Below, one piece after another: positions 1 to 8,078 of a DNA stretch of 47,999 nucleotides. The DNA is from an uncultured Saprospiraceae bacterium. Its GTDB lineage: Bacteria; Bacteroidota; Bacteroidia; Chitinophagales; Saprospiraceae. Under the pieces are notes generated by a model, which did no database searches, was not told the origin of the DNA, and saw only the letters and a list, made by a program, of their open reading frames with translations. The position numbers and the translations under genes were made by a program. Location: positions 1-47,999 of the forward strand of contig CALFDU010000137.1 of NCBI GenBank assembly GCA_937950315.1. The letters run 5' to 3'. Numbering within the stretch: the stretch's first letter is position 1; each line of letters opens with the position of its first letter.

Positions 1-166
1 CCATCACAATGGCATCAATACGATCGATCAATGCATTGTATCCCATATCATTGTTTTCAGGATTGGGGATAGCATGCAACCAGTCGATTTCCCCATCTTT
101 GCCTGCAATGTATCCATCCAAACTTTTTGCTATAAAAACAATATTCTCTGCTTTCACTTTAATCAT
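1..166 (-). CDS. Dihydrofolate reductase / RibD C-terminal-like protein, N-terminal part (cut by window edge)
   Basis: The minus strand from an ATG at 166 gives 55 codons that run off the left edge. The segment IAKSLDGYIAGKDGEIDWL is the typical opening of the small DHFR-like (RibD C-terminal domain) reductases such as YwjB/YyaP: a first beta strand, then the SLDG(Y/F)IA...DG.(I/L)DWL loop that contacts NADPH. Proteins of this family are usually about 170-190 aa, so roughly two thirds lie outside the window. The substrate of this subfamily is generally unknown; the family name does not mean it replaces FolA. The gene reads away from icd, which lies upstream on the same strand behind a terminator, so it should have its own promoter in 167-430. 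Confidence 0.8.
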   Translation of the reverse strand, partial: MIKVKAENIVFIAKSLDGYIAGKDGEIDWLHAIPNPENNDMGYNALIDRIDAIVM

Positions 167-492
167 TTTATAATTTAAAAGTAACAATATTCTGCATAGA
201 TTCTCTGCAGCAAATGCCGCTGAAAAAAGATGCCGAAAATCAGTAGTTTTTTCTTTTTCATCAGTCTATTTTCTGTTGTACTCTTTTTTCTTAATTCACC
301 AAACAGCAAATCTAGCGGGTTTCGTGGCTTTTTTCTTTTTATTTATACATCGTGATTAACCCATGGAATCTTTGAAAAGCGTGAAAGAATAATCGTGAGC
401 AATGATCTAGATATGAAATAGGTTGCAATAAAAAAGGGCTTCGGTATTCACCAAAGCCCTATTTGTATCATTATTTCGTTTGCGTATTCAGA
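167..492. other. Intergenic stretch between the DHFR-like gene and icd
   Basis: This 326-nt stretch holds the icd terminator at its right end and must hold the promoter of the DHFR-like gene. A TAGATTTG -7-like box lies on the minus strand at 307-314, but no TTG box is seen at the right distance, so it is only a weak candidate. No convincing short gene or RNA gene is seen. Confidence 0.4.
428..460 (-). terminator. Rho-independent terminator of icd
   Basis: On the minus strand AGGGCTTTGG and CCGAAGCCCT form a stem of about 10 bp (with one G-T type wobble) around a short AT-rich loop. It is followed by a run of T (A-run at 428-434 on the plus strand). It begins about 30 nt after the icd stop codon. 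Confidence 0.8.
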
Positions 493-1716
493 TTACATGT
501 TTGCAATGATTTCATCCGCAAACTCTGAACACTTAAGTAGTGTAGAGTTTTTCATAAGTCTTTCAAAATCATAAGTTACTCTCTTGTTTTTGATCGCTCC
601 TTTCAATCCTTTTTCAATCAACTTTCCTGTTTTTTTCCATCCCATATATTGGAACATCATAACACCTGAAAGAATCACTGAACTTGGATTCACTTTGTCT
701 TGGCCTGCATACTTAGGTGCAGTACCATGAGTTGCTTCAAAAATAGATACACCCGTTTCGTAGTTGATGTTTGCTCCTGGAGCAATTCCGATTCCTCCTA
801 CGATTGCCGCAAGTGCATCAGAAATATAATCTCCATTTAAGTTAAGTGTTGCAATACAACTATACTCAGCTGGTCTCAAAAGAATCTGCTGAAGGAATGC
901 GTCAGCAATCACATCTTTTACGATGATCTGTCTTCCTTTTGAATCAATTACCTGCCATGGTCCTCCATCAAGATCTTGAGCACCAAACTCTCTTTTGGCT
1001 AGATCGTAACCCCATTCTTTAAATTTACCTTCTGTAAATTTCATGATGTTACCCTTGTGTACCAAAGTGATAGATGGTAGCTTATTGTCTATCGCATGTT
1101 TGATAGCAGCTCTTACCAATCTTTCTGTTCCTTCAACGGATACCGGCTTTACACCCAATGATACAGTATCTGGGAATCTGATTTGAGTGACGCCCATTTC
1201 GTTTTGAAGGAAGTCCTTCATTTTGTCATTTTCAGGTGTACCATGTAGGTATTCAATACCTGCATAGATATCTTCAGTGTTTTCTCTGAAGATCACCATA
1301 TTAACCAATTTTGGTTTTTTTACTGGAGAAGGTACTCCTGTATACCATTTAACGGGTCTTACACACGCATATAGATCTAGCTTCTGTCTTAAAGCTACAT
1401 TCAAAGATCTTATACCTCCACCAACAGGTGTTGTAAGAGGACCTTTGATTGAGACCAAATGTTCTCTGATCGTATCCAATGTTTCTTGAGGTAACCACTC
1501 GCCAGTTTTGTCTTTCGCCTTTTGACCAGCGTAAACTTCTTTCCAGTGGATCTTTTTCTTTCCAGCAAAGGATTTCTCAACAGCCGCGTCGAAAACACGT
1601 ACTGCAGCCGCCCAGATATCTGGACCAATTCCATCTCCTTCTATGAATGGAATGATAGGATTATCAGGAACTTGTATTTTTTTTCTTCTTGATAATGTAA
1701 TTTTTTCTCCTGCCAT
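493..1716 (-). CDS. icd: Isocitrate dehydrogenase [NADP+]
   Basis: Oxidative decarboxylation of isocitrate to 2-oxoglutarate in the TCA cycle, in the cytoplasm as a homodimer. The 407-aa product is close to the E. coli enzyme along its whole length. Visible are the phosphate-control serine loop [13 protein letters not shown] (Ser at about 104), substrate arginines R110 and R120, [37 protein letters not shown], and [15 protein letters not shown], whose Lys-Tyr pair marks NADP+ rather than NAD+ use. The frame can be extended to a GTG at 1749, but that codon lies inside the predicted promoter. The ATG at 1716 gives MAGEKITL, which fits the family. The gene is monocistronic with a terminator behind it. 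Confidence 0.97.
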   Translation of the reverse strand: MAGEKITLSRRKKIQVPDNPIIPFIEGDGIGPDIWAAAVRVFDAAVEKSFAGKKKIHWKEVYAGQKAKDKTGEWLPQETLDTIREHLVSIKGPLTTPVGGGIRSLNVALRQKLDLYACVRPVKWYTGVPSPVKKPKLVNMVIFRENTEDIYAGIEYLHGTPENDKMKDFLQNEMGVTQIRFPDTVSLGVKPVSVEGTERLVRAAIKHAIDNKLPSITLVHKGNIMKFTEGKFKEWGYDLAKREFGAQDLDGGPWQVIDSKGRQIIVKDVIADAFLQQILLRPAEYSCIATLNLNGDYISDALAAIVGGIGIAPGANINYETGVSIFEATHGTAPKYAGQDKVNPSSVILSGVMMFQYMGWKKTGKLIEKGLKGAIKNKRVTYDFERLMKNSTLLKCSEFADEIIANM

Positions 1717-1748
1717 TTTATTATTGTTTCTAGTGTTCAAAATGCGCA

Positions 1749-1777
1749 CAAATGTAAGTATTTACACGTTTTTTCAA
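1749..1777 (-). promoter_or_regulatory. Predicted Bacteroidota-type promoter of icd
   Basis: The minus strand reads TTG (1777-1775), an 18-nt spacer, then TACATTTG (1756-1749). This matches the TTG / TAnnTTTG promoter form known for Flavobacterium and Bacteroides. Transcription would start near 1742, leaving a leader of about 25 nt before the ATG at 1716. This also argues against the upstream GTG start. Confidence 0.6.
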
Positions 1778-1989
1778 GTATTTATCGACATTTTATCTCA
1801 ATTAGGAAGCCTTTCGTCGGGGAACCACAGCCATTTAGCAGTTTAAAAAGTTAAAATTTTTCTAAAAAAAATGTGTCAAATCATAAAAACGCCCGTCCTA
1901 ATTGGGTAACTCGGTATAACTATTTGCAGTAATGGTCCCGAATACATTCAAATTTCATTAAATCAAAGAAATAAAATCTTTCTTATACT

Positions 1990-3168
1990 ATGTTAAATTT
2001 AAAATTCGATTTCACGAATTCTTTGGAAGGCCTTCTCGGAAGCTTTTCATCATCAGTACCAAATGTAATTGGTGCTTTACTAGTTCTTTTCATTGGGTAT
2101 ATCGTGGCCAAAGCAGTAAAAAAACTAGTTTATAGATTATTAAAAGGAACCAAATGGGATGAAAAATTACTAGGTTCTAATGTAGGAAGTATGGACATGA
2201 ATAGCTTTCTAGCTAAATTGGTTTACTTCTTAATCATGATCATGGTACTTATGATCGTACTAGATATGTTGGGAGTAGAGCAAGTATTGGATCCATTAAA
2301 GAATATGGTATCACAATTCTTTTCTTACGTGCCTAATATTATTGGAGCTGGTATCATTGGATTTATCGGTTACATCCTTGCATCTTTTGCTTCTGAAGCA
2401 ATCGGAATGGGTGGTGACTTCCTTGATAGATGGGCATCAAAGTTAGGTTTCAGCGAAACCGACAAATTGGCTAGCATCTTAAAGAGCTTTGTATTCATCT
2501 TCATCATTTTATTGTTTGCAGTTACTGCATTGGATACTTTGAACATTGAAGCAATCTCTGGTCCTGCTAAAGAAATATTAAACAGCATCTTAGGTACATT
2601 GCCTAATATCCTTGCTGCTGGTATCATTATCGGATTGTTTGTATGGGGAGGAAAGTTCATTTCAGAAATGATGCACGATCTTTTCAAAAATATGAACATC
2701 GACGGTGTAGGCGCTAAGCTTGGTGTTGACGGAATGCTTTCAAACGGACAATCATTAAGTGGCATACTATCTAAATTGGTTTACTTCTTCATCGCATTCT
2801 TTGGTGTAGTAACGGGTGTAGAAAAATTAGGATTCACTCAATTGACTGACTTCATGAATAAGATCTTATCTCTTTCAGGAAGTATGGTATTCGGACTTGC
2901 ATTATTGTTGGTTGGAAACTTCATCTCTAAGTTTGCTGCAAAAGCAGTTGCTGGATCAGGAGAATTTCTTTCATCAATCGTGAGAGTTGCTACGCTTGGA
3001 TTGTTCCTTGCTATCTCATTGAGATCAATGGGTATTGCAAACTCAATCGTAGATCTTGCATTCGGATTGACATTAGGAGCAGTAGCTGTTGCAGTTGCAT
3101 TGGCTTATGGTCTTGGTGGAAGAGAAGCTGCTGGAGAACACATGAAAAAAATCTTAGGTAAATTCTAA
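1990..3168 (+). CDS. Multi-TM protein with repeated 'conserved TM helix' units (mechanosensitive-channel related)
   Basis: Inner membrane protein of 392 aa. It contains four copies of a TM unit that starts with an amphipathic turn and a Pro/Gly-rich helix: VPNVIGALLVLFIGYIVAK (about 24-42), VPNIIGAGIIGFIGYILAS, LPNILAAGIIIGLFVWGGK and SGSMVFGLALLLVGNFISK. Each copy is followed by a second hydrophobic helix such as LAKLVYFLIMIMVLMIVLDMLG. This is the pattern of the 'conserved TM helix' family (PF05552) that occurs in CmpX-like and some MscS-related proteins. The MscS pore helix and cytoplasmic beta domain are not seen, so channel activity is inferred, not shown. The C-terminus ends in a Gly/Ala-rich helix and a Lys-rich tail. 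Single gene, divergent from icd, with a strong terminator. Confidence 0.8.
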   Translation: MLNLKFDFTNSLEGLLGSFSSSVPNVIGALLVLFIGYIVAKAVKKLVYRLLKGTKWDEKLLGSNVGSMDMNSFLAKLVYFLIMIMVLMIVLDMLGVEQVLDPLKNMVSQFFSYVPNIIGAGIIGFIGYILASFASEAIGMGGDFLDRWASKLGFSETDKLASILKSFVFIFIILLFAVTALDTLNIEAISGPAKEILNSILGTLPNILAAGIIIGLFVWGGKFISEMMHDLFKNMNIDGVGAKLGVDGMLSNGQSLSGILSKLVYFFIAFFGVVTGVEKLGFTQLTDFMNKILSLSGSMVFGLALLLVGNFISKFAAKAVAGSGEFLSSIVRVATLGLFLAISLRSMGIANSIVDLAFGLTLGAVAVAVALAYGLGGREAAGEHMKKILGKF

Positions 3169-3202
3169 GAATTAGGATAAACTACTAATCAAGTTTTAAA
3201 GG

Positions 3203-3240
3203 CCTCCTTCAATTCATTTTGAAGGAGGTTTTTTATTTTT
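3203..3240 (+). terminator. Rho-independent terminator after the TM-helix protein
   Basis: A perfect 10-bp stem, CCTCCTTCAA / TTGAAGGAGG, with a 6-nt loop is followed by TTTTTTATTTTT. It begins 34 nt after the stop at 3168. The other direction lacks a good T-run, so it mainly serves the plus strand. Confidence 0.9.
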
Positions 3241-3266
3241 TATTCCAGAAAATAATTGATTGAATA

Positions 3267-4343
3267 TTATGCTGTACAGAGTGTGCCTCCGACAACGTCT
3301 TGATTCGCTCCAGTTACAGATCCTATAAAATTAGGCATTTCAAGCTTTTTAAGTAGGGCAGCGTAAGCAATCAAGATGGCTTCTTTAAAGTCGATGGTCT
3401 GGTCGTTGGGGCTGATAAATTCTATATTGGGATTGTGGTATTTGAAGCGTTCGATGAGGTATTTGTTGTGGGTTCCGCCCCCGGAAAGTAAGATGTTTCC
3501 CCCTTCTTTTCCCGCTTGCGCAAATGTTTTTTGTAGTTGTAATGCTAGAAATTCTGTAAAAGTAAAAAGTTGATCTCTGACGCTCAAGGCAAATTTTTCC
3601 ATCGGTATTATCCACTCTTGTTTTACTTCATCATTGTCCAGTGCTTTTGGATGAGGTTGATTGGCGTATGGGTGATTCAACAGAAACTTTAGTAAGTCGG
3701 AAGATAGATTTCCTTCTTCCGCCATGTCGCCATCTTTGTCAAAATCCACTCCTTCCTTGTTGGCAAAATAATTCAATACTTGATTGGCAGGAGAAACATC
3801 AAAAGCTACCCATTTTTTATTCTGTACATAACTGATATTGGCAATGCCACCGATGTTCATATAAAAATCATACCCAGGAAATAAATCCCTGTCTGCCAAA
3901 GGCGCCATAGGTGTGCCGACCCCACCTGCTTGCAAATCTTGTTGTCTGAAATCACCGACCACGGTTTTACCAATCTTTTTTGCCATCATGTCCACCAAGC
4001 CCAATTGCCGAGTGATTTTTTCTGAAGGAAGATGTTGGATCGTGTGACCATGCGATCCGATGAGATCTGTATTGGAAAATTTCTTTGTAAGTGGAAGTGT
4101 GCAGTCGATGAAAAACTGACTCAGTTCATTTTCCAGTGTTTCCATTTGCCGTAAGGCTAAAGACAAAGGAGCATATAATTGTTCCTTTAAATAATAGGGT
4201 AGTGGAATCGTCTCTGCGTGATGAAGGTCCCACTTTGTCAAGACGCCTCCCTGCATATAAAATGTGCAAACTGCCAAGTCCAAACCGTCGAGCGAGCTGC
4301 CAGACATCAATCCAATGACTGTGTGTTGTTCGACAGAGGACAT
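3267..4343 (-). CDS. anmK: Anhydro-N-acetylmuramic acid kinase
   Basis: Phosphorylates and opens 1,6-anhydro-MurNAc to MurNAc-6-phosphate in cytoplasmic peptidoglycan recycling. The 358-aa length is normal. ASKHA-kinase features seen: phosphate loop GLMSGSSLDGLD at about 11-22, GSHGHTIQH, VVGDFRQQDLQAGGVGTPMAP (catalytic Asp in GDFR), NIGGIANIS, DVSPANQVLNYFA, the second phosphate motif ILLSGGGTHNKYL, and SVTGANQDVVGGT at the C-terminus. It starts 2 nt after the stop of the small cytochrome c gene, so the two are cotranscribed and probably translationally coupled, although no functional link is obvious. Confidence 0.95.
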   Translation of the reverse strand: MSSVEQHTVIGLMSGSSLDGLDLAVCTFYMQGGVLTKWDLHHAETIPLPYYLKEQLYAPLSLALRQMETLENELSQFFIDCTLPLTKKFSNTDLIGSHGHTIQHLPSEKITRQLGLVDMMAKKIGKTVVGDFRQQDLQAGGVGTPMAPLADRDLFPGYDFYMNIGGIANISYVQNKKWVAFDVSPANQVLNYFANKEGVDFDKDGDMAEEGNLSSDLLKFLLNHPYANQPHPKALDNDEVKQEWIIPMEKFALSVRDQLFTFTEFLALQLQKTFAQAGKEGGNILLSGGGTHNKYLIERFKYHNPNIEFISPNDQTIDFKEAILIAYAALLKKLEMPNFIGSVTGANQDVVGGTLCTA

Positions 4344-4345
4344 GA

Positions 4346-4663
4346 TTATTTCTGAAGTTTTAATACAAACTTAGATAGTGCTTTGATTTGCTCTTCGTCC
4401 AGTATGTCCTTAAAGGGAGTCATCACACCACGGCCATTGGCAATGACATCCGCAATTTCAGATTTTTTTAAAGTTGATTTGCGTAAATCAGTGGCACCGT
4501 TGATGCCCAATCCTCCTTTTGCACCATGACAAAGCCGACAGTTGGATTTGTAAAGCTTTTCTGCATCTATGTCATTGCTAGGCTGCATTGTAACCAAATC
4601 TTCCGATACGAATGCCGATGAAAAAATAAAGGCCAGTGCGAATAATGAGATTTTGATTTTCAT
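4346..4663 (-). CDS. Small monoheme cytochrome c
   Basis: A 105-aa exported c-type cytochrome. Residues 1-20 form a signal peptide (hydrophobic LFALAFIFSSAF). The heme site is CRLCH at 42-46 and the probable axial Met is M81 in GRGVMTPF, the layout of class I cytochromes c. It should act in the periplasm as an electron carrier; the partner is unknown. First gene of a two-gene unit with anmK. The 246-nt gap to the divergent tetR gene carries the promoters of both units. Confidence 0.88.
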   Translation of the reverse strand: MKIKISLFALAFIFSSAFVSEDLVTMQPSNDIDAEKLYKSNCRLCHGAKGGLGINGATDLRKSTLKKSEIADVIANGRGVMTPFKDILDEEQIKALSKFVLKLQK

Positions 4664-4869
4664 GGTAAACTATTTGTCGCAAATTAAATAACCTGTGCCA
4701 CAATTTGGTCAAAGAGAGGCATTTCTTTCTGCGGCTCAACCAGCGCATTCCAAAGATCACCTTTATCTCAATACAAATATGTACTACAATGGTCACTTTT
4801 GGATAAAATTTTACATCAAAAAACTTGGGAAACTTTTAAACCAATTATAGTTTCCTGCGTTTAATATCC

Positions 4870-4877
4870 TACCTTTG
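4870..4877 (+). promoter_or_regulatory. Candidate -7 box of the tetR-RND operon
   Basis: TACCTTTG is an exact match to the Bacteroidota -7 consensus TAnnTTTG and lies 32 nt before the tetR ATG. No clear TTG box is seen 17-23 nt upstream, so the promoter may be weak or need activation. Confidence 0.45.
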
Positions 4878-4909
4878 AGGCCTATTTTGATAGTTAGAAT
4901 TGAAAATAT

Positions 4910-5518
4910 ATGACCAAAAACCTGAGAACACTGGATATTGCCATGAAACTCTTCATGAAATTTGGTGTTAAAAGCGTTACAATGGACGATATCTCTAAGG
5001 AAGCAGGGGTATCAAAGAAGACAATCTATGCGATGGTAACAAACAAAGCGCAATTGATTGACTTTGTGGTCGAGCGCTATATGTTGTCCGAAAGAAACGA
5101 TATCAATAAAATTGTCGCCGATTCTAAAAATGCCTTGGAAGAGATGATTAAGATCACGGAGCATGTGATCTATTTCTTGAGAAACATCAAACCATCGCTT
5201 ACTTACGATCTTAAGAAATACTACAAGACAAGTTGGGATAAGGTAGAGAAAACCCACTTTACTTTTATACGTGATACCATCAATGCCAACATTAAGCGTG
5301 GCAAGAAAGAAAAAATATATAGAGAGGTATTGAAGGAGGAGATCATTGCACAGATGTATCTGCAATTATCCAATTCAATGGTCAATGATGATTTGTTTCC
5401 AATCAAGTCATTTACAAAAGTGGAGCTTTTTGAAAATTTTGTAGACTACCACATGCATGGTATTCTAACTGAAAACGGATTGAAAAAATACAAAGAATAT
5501 AAATCAAATGATGAATAG
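4910..5518 (+). CDS. TetR/AcrR family transcriptional regulator
   Basis: 202 aa. Residues 5-50 form the TetR helix-turn-helix: LDIAMKLFMKFGVKSVTMDD, then ISKEAGVSKKTIYAMVTNK, where the recognition helix keeps the KKTIY pattern. The rest is an all-helical ligand-binding and dimer domain without a recognisable ligand signature. It is the first gene of an efflux operon and overlaps tolC by 11 nt. It is therefore probably a local repressor of its own operon, released by a pump substrate; the binding site should lie near the -7 box at 4870. Confidence 0.92.
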   Translation: MTKNLRTLDIAMKLFMKFGVKSVTMDDISKEAGVSKKTIYAMVTNKAQLIDFVVERYMLSERNDINKIVADSKNALEEMIKITEHVIYFLRNIKPSLTYDLKKYYKTSWDKVEKTHFTFIRDTINANIKRGKKEKIYREVLKEEIIAQMYLQLSNSMVNDDLFPIKSFTKVELFENFVDYHMHGILTENGLKKYKEYKSNDE

Positions 5519-6899
5519 ACTTTTAATAACCATAGGCTGTCTGGTTTTCCTTCCTTGGATGGGGCAATCACAGAATAGTTACTCGCTGGAAGAAGCGATT
5601 GATTATGCGCTGAAAAATAGCTCGAGCCTTAAAATGAAGCAAATTGACATTGCTGATGCTGAACAGAGGATAAAAGAATTGCGTTCTCGAGGATTGCCAA
5701 CCGTAAGTGGTACGGCCAATTATCAATTTTTTGCAGCGGTGCCACAACAACCACTTGAAGATTTTATTTCACCGATTGTGATCGGTGTTTTAAATAGTAC
5801 TGTGAGCCAACAAAATCCAATTCCGCTTGGTCCGACTCAAACTTTTGAGGTTTCCTTTGCTCAGAAACACAATGTGTCTGGCGCGATAGATGCCCGAGCT
5901 TTGATTTTTGATGGATCGTATCTAGCTGCATTGAAAGCAGCAAGATTGTTCCGTGATTTTGTGGATACGGGAGTTGATATCGATGAGCAAGCAATTATCA
6001 ACAATGTTACCAAGGCATATATGAATGTCTTGATTCTCGAAATCAACAAAGAGACCATTGATAATAATATTTCTTCTATCGAGAAATCGCTATTTGAGAT
6101 GAGAGAAATGTACAAAGAGGGATTTATTGAAGAGCTGGATGTGGATCGTCTTGAATTGTCCCTCGCCAATTTACAAACAGAGATGTCCAAGTTGTTGCAA
6201 GTAGAAAATCTATCAAAAAACTTGTTGAAGTTTCAGATGGATTATCCGATTGATGATCCGATTGCATTGACTGAAGATCTCGATAGCTTTATTGCCAAGT
6301 CCAAAATCGATGAGGTGAATCTTGAAGACGACTTTGATGTATCCAAGAGAGCTGAAGTTGTTCAGATTAAGAAAGGTCTTGAACTGCAGGAGCTTAATAG
6401 AGAATCTATTTCAAAAGGCAATTTGCCTTCCTTGACCGCTTTCGCAAATGCAAGTGAGACGCTTGCACGAAATGAGTTGTTTAACAATGACTTGGCTGGC
6501 TGGTTGCCGTCTGCAGTATTGGGATTGAACTTGAATGTTCCGATATATGACGGTGGACTCAGAAAGGCTCAGATCGAACGATCAAAACTAGCAACACAAA
6601 AAGCGACAATAGAACTTGAGAATTTTGAAAAAGCTGTTTCGTTGCAAGTTGCGAATGCACGATTACAATATAAGAATGCGAAAGCTACTATCGAGGCAAG
6701 AGAAAGAAGTCAAGCACTGGCGGAAAAAATATTTGAGAAGACTCAAATAAAATTCAGAGAAGGTGTCGGCTCAAGTATCGAATTGACACAGGCAGAAGCC
6801 GCTTTATTTAATGAACAATCAAACTACATCAATGCATTGTACGATCTGCTTTCGGCGAAAGTTGAATTAGACATTGCTTTGGGTAACCTTAAAAAATAG
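5508..6899 (+). CDS. TolC-family outer membrane efflux protein
   Basis: 463 aa with a signal peptide (about 1-21, ending MGQSQ), then two outer membrane efflux (OEP) repeats. The first begins YSLEEAIDYALKNSSSLKMK and the second LNVPIYDGGLRKAQIERSK, the usual 'LxxPIFDGG' signature. Long coiled-coil helices follow each. It would form the trimeric outer membrane duct for the downstream adaptor and RND pump. Two ATGs (5508, 5511) lie inside the end of tetR, so translation is likely coupled. Confidence 0.93.
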   Translation: MMNRLLITIGCLVFLPWMGQSQNSYSLEEAIDYALKNSSSLKMKQIDIADAEQRIKELRSRGLPTVSGTANYQFFAAVPQQPLEDFISPIVIGVLNSTVSQQNPIPLGPTQTFEVSFAQKHNVSGAIDARALIFDGSYLAALKAARLFRDFVDTGVDIDEQAIINNVTKAYMNVLILEINKETIDNNISSIEKSLFEMREMYKEGFIEELDVDRLELSLANLQTEMSKLLQVENLSKNLLKFQMDYPIDDPIALTEDLDSFIAKSKIDEVNLEDDFDVSKRAEVVQIKKGLELQELNRESISKGNLPSLTAFANASETLARNELFNNDLAGWLPSAVLGLNLNVPIYDGGLRKAQIERSKLATQKATIELENFEKAVSLQVANARLQYKNAKATIEARERSQALAEKIFEKTQIKFREGVGSSIELTQAEAALFNEQSNYINALYDLLSAKVELDIALGNLKK

Positions 6900-6914
6900 A
6901 AACTAACCAATACC

Positions 6915-8078
6915 ATGAAATATATTTTAGGATTAATGATTACTGTTTTCTTATTTGCATGTGGTGCTCCAGAAACTGCATGGCCAGAAGATTTGGCTGG
7001 AAAGCAAAATATGTTGACAGAAAAGAAAAATGAGTTAAAATCAATCAACTCAGATATTGAAAAGCTAGAGAAAGAATTATCTAAATTATTGCCAGCAAAG
7101 GAAGAAAAGAAATTTGCAGTGAATGTCTTGCCTCTTGAAAAAGAAACCTTTACCTCTTACGCAAAAATCCAAGGAGCTGTGATGACAGATAACGTTGTGA
7201 TGGCAAGTTCTGAAACAGGTGGAAGAATCGTAAGTATGTCTATCAATGAAGGAGACTATGTGAAAGCGGGTCAATTGATTGCGACCATGGATGCAGGTAC
7301 AATCGAGAAACAGCTAGATGAGTTAACGACAAGGCTTGATCTAGCGAAAACAGTGTTTGAAAGACAAGAAAGATTGTGGAATCAAAAGATAGGATCTGAA
7401 TTGCAGTATCTAGAAGCAAAAGCGAATGTGGAAGGCATCGAGAAATCGATGGTGACCATCAATTCTCAATTGGCAAAGAAAGATGTGTTTGCTGCGATTT
7501 CAGGATATGCAGATAGAATTTTCTTGAAGCAAGGTGAGTTGGCAAGCCCAGGAATGCCCATCATTCAGATTTTGAATACAGGATCTGTAAAGATTGTGGC
7601 AGATGTGCCAGAATCCTACTTGGCCTCAGTGAAGAGAGGAGACTATGTCGACATTTATTTTCCAGCTTTGGACAAGGAGATGAAGAAGAGGGTGACGATG
7701 GTAGGAAGATCGATTGATCCATCCAACCGAACATTTAAAATTGAAATGGACTCAGGTAATCCAGGAGGTGTGTTGAAACCGAACTTATTGGCAGAATTGA
7801 ATATTGTGGATAAGAAAATTGATGATCAAGTAATCATTCCGCTGGAAGTGATTCAACAAGAAGTTACAGGAAAGAGATTTGTATATGTTGTCGATGACAC
7901 GGATGCAAAAATGCCTCGTGCAAAAAAAGTATATGTAGATACAGGAGAGAGTTATGATAATAAAATCATAGTTACAGAAGGCTTGGATGGCACTGAATCA
8001 TTGGTGACAAACGGGGCGCTTGATTTACAGCCTAAAGCAGCATTAATTATTGAAACAACGCCGTCAGAAAATGAATAA
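6915..8078 (+). CDS. RND efflux periplasmic adaptor (HlyD/MFP family) lipoprotein
   Basis: 387 aa. The signal ends in a lipobox (FLFAC, Cys16), so the protein should be lipid-anchored. An N-terminal coiled coil at about 28-58 (KKNELKSINSDIEKLEKE) precedes the adaptor body. Then come a first biotinyl-lipoyl half (GGRIVSMSINEGDYVKAGQ), an alpha hairpin (DELTTRLDLAKTVFERQERL), a second lipoyl half (ISGYADRIFLKQGELASPG), the beta barrel (VKIVADVPESYLASVKRGDY) and a membrane-proximal domain. It bridges the TolC-like protein and the RND pump encoded on either side. Its stop overlaps the pump start by 8 nt. Confidence 0.93.
   Translation: MKYILGLMITVFLFACGAPETAWPEDLAGKQNMLTEKKNELKSINSDIEKLEKELSKLLPAKEEKKFAVNVLPLEKETFTSYAKIQGAVMTDNVVMASSETGGRIVSMSINEGDYVKAGQLIATMDAGTIEKQLDELTTRLDLAKTVFERQERLWNQKIGSELQYLEAKANVEGIEKSMVTINSQLAKKDVFAAISGYADRIFLKQGELASPGMPIIQILNTGSVKIVADVPESYLASVKRGDYVDIYFPALDKEMKKRVTMVGRSIDPSNRTFKIEMDSGNPGGVLKPNLLAELNIVDKKIDDQVIIPLEVIQQEVTGKRFVYVVDDTDAKMPRAKKVYVDTGESYDNKIIVTEGLDGTESLVTNGALDLQPKAALIIETTPSENE

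Noticed and set aside
1717-1749. GTG start extending icd by 11 codons
   Set aside because: It lies in a good promoter -7 box, and the added residues have no counterpart in the family.
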